From Polydactylus sextarius (taxonomy: Eukaryota > Chordata > Actinopteri > Polynemidae), in NCBI GenBank assembly GCA_016801845.1, contig CM028911.1, positions 5,502,885 to 5,566,884 on the forward strand: DNA of 64,000 nucleotides, in the 5' to 3' direction. Each line of letters opens with the position of its first letter. The stretch's first letter is position 1. Both the position numbers and the translations under genes were made by a program. Of this stretch, positions 22,401 through 33,700 are shown piece after piece. The notes under the pieces are model-generated. The model was not told the origin of the DNA and did not search any database. It saw only the letters and a program-made list of their open reading frames with translations.

Positions 22401-24879
22401 GCTGGGGAGACACGTACACACAAAGCTTTATATCAAAAAACAAATTTTACTCTCACACATACAGTATAAATATATGGTTAGTGTTCTTCAGCTACATGCA
22501 GCCCTTCAGGACTGTCTTTTTAGGTCTGAGTCAATGAGGAGAAAAATATACAGAGAGACCATACTATTCCCTTAATGGCCTGAATAAGATACATGGGGAA
22601 AGGTGAACACCCATTGTTCTTAAAAACATTTAATCTGATTTTTCTGTCTGTTTTAAGTGATTCAGTGTTGTAATTGAATAAAGTTAGAGGACTCATAATA
22701 GACCACTTTTGGAAATCACAGTGAAATGTGAAGCAGCAGAGGTCAAGATATCCTGACTTTAAAAACTCCATTATGGATAAAGCTCAGAGACAATAGAGTC
22801 TACATTTCCCATAATAACACAATCCCATAATGCAATAGGACAGGATATTTTTCACAGGAGCAGCACTTGCTGTTAGAGAACCAAACTTAATGTATACAAT
22901 TCCCCCTTTTATACAGTGGACTATAACTCACTGGCCATAGTGAAGGTGACATCCTGTGTTTTGCGTCCAGCTTTATTCTGTGCCACGCAGGTGTAGGTCC
23001 CTGAATCTCCCGCCTCTGTGGGACTGAAGACCAGATCTAGGTTGTCCTGGTACACTCTGCCCTCTGTGGGGACCCTCTGACCTCCTCTCTCCCACCACAC
23101 CTCAGGATTAGGTCTGCCGCGTGGGGGGCGGCAGGCTACCCTCTGCACCGTGTCCGCTGTGAGAACCTTGGACATCTTGGGCACCATGTCTTCTATTTCT
23201 GTATCGCAAAGAGGAGAGAGGAAGAAGAGATTTCAGTTGTGAAATTGATTTCCACTTACACAAGACCCGTGATAATCATAAAACTGTCTTCAAAGCCAGT
23301 GGAGCGTTTCTGATTTTGAATTTCATGAATGGCCTTGAGCACACTTAATTCTATCTCACAGTCCTGTTAACAGATTTCCTGTCTCGTTAGGAAAAATCGT
23401 CTGATTTGTGACACGGGCCACGGTAATTGGAGAACAAAGTGCAGAGTCGGCAAACTTAATCTATAGGATGTTCTTAATATGGGAATTAACTGTGGCTTTT
23501 GTGAGGTGGGTTTATATCAAAAGTGGCAGCTCTTATACAGAAAGTGGAAGGTGATCTTAGGTCCAAAGACTCACAAGGCCTCCCACTACTGTGTGGTTTA
23601 ATACCGTGTGTCCCAAATTAAGTCATTAATACTTTATTGGCTGACATTGGCTCTGAAAGCTGGTCAGTGGCTCTGACCTTCTATGAGTATAAGATCTAAA
23701 TTAATTAATGGGAACAGAAGAAAACACACATTTCTTAGCAGATGAAAGAAAAGTCAAGCTGGAAGAAAGGGGGAGGGAAAGGAAATGAATGAAGTGGAGC
23801 AATGATGGAGTGACTGTTTAAACTTGTCCCCTAAATGCTGAATTCTACTGTGACACAATCCCCTATAATGCCTGCAGGGATTACCATCAGATTAAGTGAA
23901 TTAAGGTATTTAAATGGAGCTGTGGTTCACTGGGTTAACACTGTAGATACAGTCGTACCTCATTAATCCAAAACCCTTGGGGAAAAGGGGCTGTTTGAGA
24001 GGAATAAAGTGTTTGGGACACTGAAATGCATAGAAATTCCAGCCTTAAGCTTATCCAAAATATTTGACTTGCATGCACTTGCATTTCAAAATGCTGGCTG
24101 ATTAGTAAGATGAGAAGATACTATGGCCTGTTCTTGCTTTAAGCTCCAGCAGCCATTTAAAAGCTGTTAAGGAGTTCTTTATGGATTCCGGTTAGAATAG
24201 AAAACAGGAGGTGCTGTTGTGTGCAATATTAAAACAGCTTTGATGTGTCTTGACTTGTGTATTGTATTATTTTCCCTGTGTATATATATATATATATATA
24301 AATAAGACTCTGAATTTAATGCCACAAACATATAGCGTTATCTAAGTTGTTATACAACTTATATTGTTATACTTCTTATGTTTTGTTGGCGGTTTAGTGA
24401 TTTAGCGTCCCACATTTATCATTCTTGCTCACAAATTTCAACCAATTTTGGCTAGAAGTCAAGAGGGCGGTTCAGATGACATTAAACATTTTTACAACCA
24501 CATAATTACACTGCTTGTTTGCCTATGAGTCATCGTGAGATGTTGTCTAATGTTACTTCTGCTGCTTGTTCAGCCAGGTGCTGTTACACTGCGGAGGAAG
24601 CTTGTTGATCTTAACAAGCTTGGCAAACAGCTAGGCTGTTGGAGGAAACAGTATAGAGGGCGAGCAGGAAAATGCCCGGCGCAGTGTGTGTAGTGGATAC
24701 AGCTGGGCCGGATGTCAATAAGGGGATGTGATTATCATCGGAGAGATCTGGCGCTAAGTGAATGAGCCAGGAGAAGATGGGGAGGGGAGAGCGGGATAAA
24801 TATGTAGCCCAAATGCCTGCCTCAATCTCAGATTACAGAATCACAGGTGTTTATCTATCACCAGTTCAACAACTGCAGA

Positions 24880-24930
<51 letters not shown>

Positions 24931-27900
24931 ACCAGCTATGAGGAGGGAGGCCTCTAATGTAACTTGTGACCCTCTGAGGCCACTGCCGACACATTTGTAG
25001 GTGCCCGTGTTTCTGGGTTTGACCTGGGTGATGAGCAGGGTGCCGTTGGAAAGCAGAATCACTCTGTGGAGATTAAACAGAACAACAGTTTATAAATAAA
25101 TATAATTAGACTTTGTTGCAACCACTGACAAACAATATGTCACATATTATCTGCACATGACGCCCAGGACATGTCGCAGACAGTGAAAAACAGCCTCACC
25201 AGACCCTCAATCACATGGCTACAGCAAATAACTCTTAACTTTTCATTTTTTCCTGCCTGTCCTGCTAAACAGGACAATACATGAGTCCCAGGCTATTTTA
25301 ACATAGTCCTCCTTTTTTTGGTACTTGGCATATTACCTGACCTGAATTGCTCTGATTCACTAAACCCAAGCCATCTGCTGCTCCAAGTAGGCTGAAGTAA
25401 ATGGTAAGAATGTGTACAAAGAACACAAAGAAAAGTGTCCTACATAGTTAATTTAAAAGTCTTGTGCTTCTGGAGGCCCATCCTGACAGTTACGCCTCTG
25501 GCAGGCTGACAGGAGTATCAGTGCCAGAGATGGACTGGATGAGAAGTAATTAAAGGCTGACCTTACGCCAGCTATGGGGATGACAGATAGGGAGCTGCAA
25601 ATCCCACACAGTACAGTAATCAGCTCCACAGACAACAACTCATCACTACAATGTGATAAGGTCACTGCAGGGCTCATGGGAGCAGTAAGTATGTAAAGGA
25701 GATAGGAGCAAGTAAATGAACAGCTCGATGCATTTAGAATTCTGTGCAATTCATGAGAATACTTTCAAAAAGCAGGATATATCCAGGGCTAAACAGCTCT
25801 GCAGTGGATTCCCTGAAGAGAGGTGATATTTCTGTGTCATCTCTTCTCTTCCCTTCTTCTTTGTTCAATAGCGAGAAGGAAATGAGCTTTGGGAACTTGT
25901 GTATATTTCCACATGAAGAGAACAGGTCTGTGGAACATTACTTCACTCGGAGGAAATAGTCGAAAATAACCACAAAACAAAATGAACAAAGGAAGAGTCA
26001 TTTTCAAGGCAATCAACTTTTTAGCTACATAGACCCTAGGCAGAGGGTTAGATGGAAGAGGTTGTGTCTGGAACAGTGCAGGTGCAAAACAGATGATATC
26101 CTCTGCACAGAGCTGCATTCCTCTAACATTATAATCAGCCCCAATCAATAAACACACCAAAAGAACAGGGTGCCTTGGAATACCTTTAATCATAATTGGG
26201 CCAGGTTGTAAATGAAAGTCTCCGTGCTTGTGTATGTGTTTTTATATTCATGTTTAATATTCATCCCTCTGCAGTCATGGTGATGAGTCATCACTGCTTA
26301 GGTGACCAACCGCACCTCTGACAGGCTCATTACACAAATGACTAACTATTGATATTGGAGTCCTTCATCTCCCTCGCTCAGTGAGCACAATTATCACTTT
26401 ACATTTCAAAACCAGGGCGCTACTCGCTATGTGAAACAGGCTACATATAGTGCGACTCTATACAAGCTTGACATACTATGAACCCCAGGGGTATACTAGA
26501 CACAATGTATAGAAATTGGTTATTATCTAATGCTTATGTGTTTACAGGGTGCATGCTGGTAAGCTGATTGTAGCTAAAGGGTTTTTTCGCTCATTGTGTG
26601 AACACTGGAGAGTCAATGTTTTTTGTGATAGGCTGGGGAGAAAGGTAGTGATGTATAGTTGACCACAGAGAAACTTTACAGTGTTTTGTTCCAGTAATAA
26701 CATTTCTTAATGTGCAATTTATCTCAAGCACCCGAGCTGAAACAGCAGAGAGCCGGGAGCCCGACGCATGGGTTCCATCTCATTGGGTTCAAAGGAATAC
26801 CCGAAGCTGAGGCTTATATAATGGTAAGTAAGGGGAGGGAATGGAGTAGAGGCAGGATGTGGTTGGAAAGGAGTCTGAGAATATAGAGTGAAAGATAGAA
26901 ATGTGGGAGTTTGATGTACTATGAGAAAGAGGAGTTGGATTTAAGCTCTCAACATACCGAGACTTGTTCCCCAGCAGCTCGGTTTCATGGTACCACTCCA
27001 ATGTGGGCGCCGGTATGGCGGTGAACTGGCAGTGGAACATGGCCTCCTCGTTCCTCAGCACCACCTGGTCCTCGGGTATGACCACTGGCCGCGGATAACT
27101 CTTATCTGTTGAGGTAGACAAACATCTGGTTGATAACATCTGCAGGCACTGGACCATCAAGTTCCATCTGGGTGGATACTCGTGCTTTGCACCGATTTAC
27201 TCTGCGCTTTATTAAAGGCTGCCAACAGCAGTGTGGGGCTGGTAAGCAGGGCGGTCTTCAGGTGGCAGTGCGTGTCAACACCTCAGGGGCCCCGGGGGAG
27301 ACTTAATGAGGTCAGTGAATCAGACACAGCAGCTTATCTGTGCCATTATCTCCTTCCTTTTTTAACCCAATGAATCATGGAATCACACACAGGAGATTCT
27401 GTCTCCTTTCTGAGGTGATCTAATGTCACACCCCTCTGAAGAAACTGGAGTTAGGACTCAAGTGGGGTCAACTGGTCATCTAGTGTTTTTAACAGTGCCG
27501 GACACAGGTTGTTTTGTAGCTAATATCATATTACGCAATACATTTTAAACTGGATTGTATTTTCTCACTATTCATATTCTTTTTGCCCCACCAGCTGTCC
27601 TCGCTACCCTCCACCCCCCCCGGCCATGGTCTGCCTGACCTGCCAAATACAAAGATTTGGTAGAATACAGCCTAGAAGAAGGCGTAATTACCCCACTTTT
27701 AAGGCATTGTTAAGAGTCCAAATACATAGGTTGAAGGGCGTTGAGCTCAATAAACAAATGAGAACACTAAAATACCCTTAATCCGGGTTTGTGCGTGTGA
27801 GTGTTTCAAATGTGAAAAGCTATCAGAAGTTTGCTGCCAGCAGCAGTATTAAGACACAGCTACTAGTTTGTGTAAAAAAAACAAACAAAAAAAAAAAGAA

Positions 27901-30734
27901 AGGTGTGTACTCAGAACACACCTGGCCCACCCAGGAAGTCAGTGGGAAGGCCTCAACTTAAAGAGCTATGGCCGTGTATTGAAAAGCTGTCTGAATCTGT
28001 CAGCCTTTCCTCAAGGTGTAGCCCTATAGAAGAGAAGAGGGTGGCAAAATGGTAACTGGAAACTCAACAATTATCCATTCTTTCTCCACCCAGGTGCTAA
28101 ACTGGCGTGTCTATGTGCGTGTGTGTGTGTGTTGCAGGTGGCTAATTAGAATGGGAGAGAGCATCAGGTTTCATGCACAGATGTGCTGCTGGATGTACTG
28201 TACTCCCTCTGTGGTGTGCTGGGGGGTGGTGATACACAGGATTTGAGAAGCACAAACACAAACGCAGAGTAAACAACAGAAGTCATGTTGAGAGTCTGCA
28301 GAAGAACAGCCTCCCTTTACGACAAAGTTGAGAGCTACAGACAAATCAACAGCACCGCGCTGCTGCTGCTGCGGGAGCCGATGTTATTGTTTTCTCTGTA
28401 GATGTTTATGATGTTGTTCCTGTCTGCGTGGGTGGTAGAGGAGGAAGGTGCTAACATGCTTTCTGGTAATCACATTACTACCTCCATCACTTTCTCTTCC
28501 TGCTTGCTCTCATTACTAATGCTCTTTACACACACCACTCTCTTCGCTACATTTCCTGGCAGGTGTGGAAATGGGAAAAGTTCCCTGAAAGCTCAAATGT
28601 CTTTTGATTACTTGAATGAAAACTGAAGCTGAAACTATTATTCTTTTAATTGATTAGTTTATCTGAGAAATCTTAGGTGTTTTTTTTAAATGCTGCAGCC
28701 TTCCAACACACACCTATGATGTTCAGAGTGAAGTTGCTATTGCTGCAGACGTGCCCGGCTGCATTCTTGGCACAGCAGTAGTACAGGCCGTTGTCGTCTG
28801 GACTGGCGCTCTTGAAGGTGAGCGTCCTCTCCTTGTTGTTGATCTGATGGGTCTTCTCTGTCAGCTTCACCCCGTCCTTGAACCACTGGCACGTCGGCCT
28901 GCGAGGGAGTGGAGGATTTAAGAGGATGGGCGTGAGAGAGGTTGAAGAGAAAAAATTGGGAGACAAGGGCAGCATGGATGTTGAAGTTGTTGTGATATAA
29001 AGATGTGGAGGGGGAGAAAAGATAAAGAAGAAGAATAGGTAAAGAGGAACATAAGGGCATGAGAGAGGCCAGCAGCAACAGAAGAAAAGTTTTTCAATAC
29101 AGTCCTCTCCATGATCCTCAACCCTGTAAACTCTGAACTCAGGGTGACAGGAGGAGGAGACTCACCGTGGGTGTCCATCAATATGACAGCGCAACGTGAC
29201 TGGTGAAGAGCTCTCGATCTCTCCTTCTGAGGCAGGCTCCTTCAAAGTCACACCACCACTTTCCAACCCTGTAGAGGGAGAAAAAAACAGAAGACTGTAA
29301 GTGGAAGGAGGGATGGAGCACGGGAGGACGAGAGGAATAACTGAGGAGAAGGACAGGAGGAAAAATTGAGTTAAGTGGTCGTCTTGTCATCTGTCCTTGC
29401 GGGACACATGACGACGCTAATGGCAGTGACAGGGCTATGACTGGGCAGCTACCACATCACTGGGTCAGCTTACATCGGCACATCATGGTCCTTCACTCAC
29501 AAGAGCGATATGGGCCTTTACAGTGCTTTTTATGTTTGTTTAATGGACAGTCCATTGACTTACTCTGTTAAAAGGGCTACTCTGCTTTCAGAGCAGCCCA
29601 TAAACTCAGACAGGAGAGAAACGGGCCAAAGGGAACATGTTTCACTTTTAACTACAGCACCCTCCCTTCATAGTTTGTAAAGTGGCGATGAGCATCATTT
29701 GCTGAAACATTCTTTAAATTTAATCAGAGTTGTCTGCACTGCTGCACCACTGTAAGTGCAAAAGCAACAAAGTGACGAGAGACATCACTCACACACCACT
29801 GCTGTATGAGTGGCAGATGACCAAAAGAGAGCTAATGAAAAAAACAGATGGAGACAGACGTCCTCCTGAATACATTGTGGTGCTGTGAGAAATGATGGTT
29901 TCACCATTAAGGACTTGACCCAGTACACTGGGACATATATCAACGATATACTGCATGTCAGGAAATCATCACTGCAAATCACTCCTAAAGGACGAGTAAC
30001 AGATGATCATTTTTCAGGGACTGATTCTTAAAAATATCCAAGGCAGACAGGTACATATATCTTGTGATATATGGAGGCATTTCCTCCATCTTTCATTAAA
30101 AAAGGACTGTGTTTCCTGTAAACTAAGCCTTTTTGGTGTAGCCACAAATTCAAAATCAGAATCAGTCAAAAATAATTCTACATTTGATTTGACAGCACTT
30201 ATCTCCTGACAAAGTTGCTGCCTGCTGCTGAACCGCACATAGTTGAGCACCTTCCTGACAAATAAAAATATCTAACAGTTATTTAGAGACACTGACATAG
30301 GTGTATTTAGAGAAACTTGCGTAGGTGAAACTTGGAATTCCCCTTCCCTTGCTGTGTGTTGACTATACAAATATCTAAGTGTTTGCACTGAATGAGAACA
30401 AGGGCTAATTGTTATTTATATGATGACATATTAGCTGTGGTTGTATCAAATGCAGTAACTGTACATGCTTGTGTGGTTACTGGATGCAAACATGCATTCA
30501 GTGAGAGGGCATGTTTGTTTGGGTTGTTCTGGTTTATGCATGAGTCTATAGGGTTTTTTGTGGGTATACATATTGTGTGTGTGTGTGTGTGTGACTGTGT
30601 GTATTAGTATGAGACATTCCTTCATGCTGTACTCCATTCATATGGCCTGTGGCAGAATAGTGTGGCTACATCTTTGCTCCTGAGTGGATCATCTATAAAA
30701 TATGCATGGCATGAGCCTTCACCTGAGATGTCAG

Positions 30735-30788
<54 letters not shown>

Positions 30789-33700
30789 AGTGGGGAGGAA
30801 GGACGCAAAATCCCTGTGAGGTCAGAGGAGGCGCTAGAGGAAGACCTGTCACAGTCAATTACACAAGAACCTGGCACTTTTCTGCACACCAGGGGGTCTG
30901 TCTCTACAGTAACAGGGCGTACATCCCCCCTCGCTCATATTCCCATCTGAACCAGGCACCGCTCATTAGCCTCGTCCTAACACAGATGCCCCACCAACTG
31001 TGAGTGTGTGTGTTTGCTACACTGAACGAGTGTGTTAGGCAAGCGTTTCTGAGGAGTGAAACACAGTTGATGATGTTGTGCCCCTGAGCATGAATTCATG
31101 TGTGCAAATATGCTGAAATGCTTCAGCTCAGCCCAGGATGCTAATTGTTTATGTGTCTCACTCAAGGCTGCTCCAGTCAGTTCCTCAACTAACTTAATGA
31201 GGAGGAAGAGGTGATGAAGGTCGTCCCAGCTATGGGGACCTGGGGCCAGACACTCAGACAGACAGACCTACTATTAAGAGAACTGGAAGCGTAACGGCTT
31301 GACGAAAAAACAGAAGGGGAAACAGTGAGTCACCGCGGAGGAGAGAGTACGAAAAAGTTTGTTGGAACAATAAGTATCGTCTGCAGTGTGACTAACAGTC
31401 GTGCGAATTTAACAGCAGAATTTGTTTTGACCTGTCTGGAGTAACAGGTGGGTGTTTCCAGTTTCAGATGTTGTCAAACTGATGAGAGGGTAAGAGTTGA
31501 GGTGTGTTTACTATGCTGTTTATGGCTGAATGAAATGACAACAAAAAAGCAGCCTTTCTAAAATAAAAGCATAAAGATGAGAGTAGATATCGTGAGCAGC
31601 AGGAGAAAGAGTTGCTGAAGAAATGAGGAAAACGCCAGCGTGAAGAGGTCGTCACAGTACCGAGCACACTGCTTGACTGATGGGTGACCTCTGGATGTAT
31701 ACAAACGCAGTAACAATGAGCTCTTATCAACACTAACTATCTTGTGACTGACAATTTCTAACACCCCTGACCCATTTTGTGCTCCAGCCGATTCAAACCA
31801 ATTCTTTGTATTATTTAATTTTCAATTTGACCTGGATTTTTCTAAGTCACACACACACACACACACACACTCCCTCTCTCTTAACTTTTTTTACACCACT
31901 CAGTGCACCATTCACAGCTCAGATTTCTCCAGCTGTCCGCTCGACAAACAGAAGGCGCCCTTTCATAACCTATTAGTGGCAAATACTTTCCCATAATCCC
32001 CCTCAGAATGCATGACTAAGTGTTGGAGCAGGCCTGGCAGCTAACGCAATAATTAAGGGTGTATAATTATTATGTTGGAGGCAGAACAGGAAGCTCTATC
32101 AACACGGGGATGATAACAGATGAATTGTGAGGATATTGTCAAGGCAGATGCTTGGACCATTCATCCTTCACTGTGCCAAAAGGCAGCTGAATATGTGAGT
32201 CTGTTTCACTCAGTGAGCTGATTTGTTGCTATGGAGAAGGGGTTTCTGCACCATAGAGGCAGGGTGGAGGGGTTTATCCAGAGTGGTGCTGGGGGTATGA
32301 TTTAATTGACAGCACCATATGGTTATGGAAATAACTAAAACATGTGGCAGAGTAGCCTCATATTGTAAACTTTGTCAAAAAAAAAAAAAAAGTACTTATG
32401 CACAGTCCAGAGGAAAGCGTGACGGATGCAGCGCACTGTGTTAGACGAGGTGTCAGATTTTATCAGCTGTAGCTGACAGAGGTCAGCAGGCCAGACTGCA
32501 AACTACGTCAATTCAGACAGTTGGACAGATGCTGCTGCCGCTGCTTTGACAAGACAAAGAGAGGACAGGAAAAAAAGGGGGAAAAAAGGAAAAAAGGAGA
32601 GAGATTCTGACACTAAAGTAAAATCACTCTGCAGGGGAGACGTTCACGGATGAAACCTGGGTCATTAAGCATGCGGAGCTGCATTTTGTCAGTTCACAGA
32701 ATATTAGAAAATAATGTTGAGTTGCAGGAACTGTGAGAGGATGAGAAAAAGAAAAAGTCGTGCTGTGATAGTGATCGGTGAGGATGCTCTGAAATGCATC
32801 TGCTGAACAAATGTAGGTTAAGGACACATGCTGTGTGATTAAACCAAGATGGCGCATGTGTGTATTTCTGCACAAGTAGCTCTGAGATTTGAGATTAAAT
32901 AGGGAAGAAAATATTCCTGCTGGTCTGTGTGTCCCTCCTTCCTTTAAGCTATGTCACTGAATTTCAAAACACTTGTCAGTCTGCATCTTGTTACTGAGTC
33001 AAGCGAAGCATTGCCTCCGGGACCAACAAACACACCGACAATAGTGATGCCTGAGCCTGACGCCTCAGCTGGACGCGCCCTCGCCATGGATACACAGTGG
33101 CCAGGCGGGACAAAAGAATGAAGGGAGGGGACTAAAACCTCTATTAGAGAAAACAGAGGGGAGATAATTACTCTGAATAACTCACAACTGGAAGGATTTG
33201 ACCACCCACCATTGAGAGGAAGACAAATTAACTCTCTCTCTGCAGAGGGTGAAAGGAGGAGGGGGAGCTGCTCTCTGGTACACTTTATGTACAGTACATA
33301 TGGAATGCCCACTCACCCACACCCCCTCCTTACAACCCACATTTTACTACTACACACGCAAACTAGCATACACATGAGCGAACGCACATTCAGGATTAAT
33401 GCCAGAGGGGGTCTTTGCTTAATGCTGTGTGCAGATTTATCGCCTGTTAAATGTATGTTGGGCAAATATGAGAACATCTGTCATAACATGGTCTGATCCA
33501 CCTAAAGTGATCCAGAGATGGCAAGCAGACCTACACAGAGAGTACAAAAGTGATTAAAAACGATTTACTGCTGCATGCTATTCTACCTTGTGACAGATAA
33601 GAACAGAAATTGATAAGATTTTGTTGATCCTGTCTGTGTTTTAGTCAAATTATTATTTACCCTTAGCAACAGATGTGCTGCTTGGTTGTTGCAAAACAAA

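Larger units (their letters stand above)
23199..24932 (-). other. ptk7: ptk7 intron 6
   Basis: 1.73 kb that opens directly into a CG/CA repeat (24883-24930). It contains (TA)n at 24281-24300. A CAGTCGTACCTCATTAATCC motif near 23952 resembles the end of pogo/Tigger-type DNA transposons, without a matching partner end found. No exon seen. Confidence 0.8.

Noticed and set aside
30662..31003. Frames rich in Arg-Glu repeats
   Set aside because: Direct translation of the (GA)n microsatellite.
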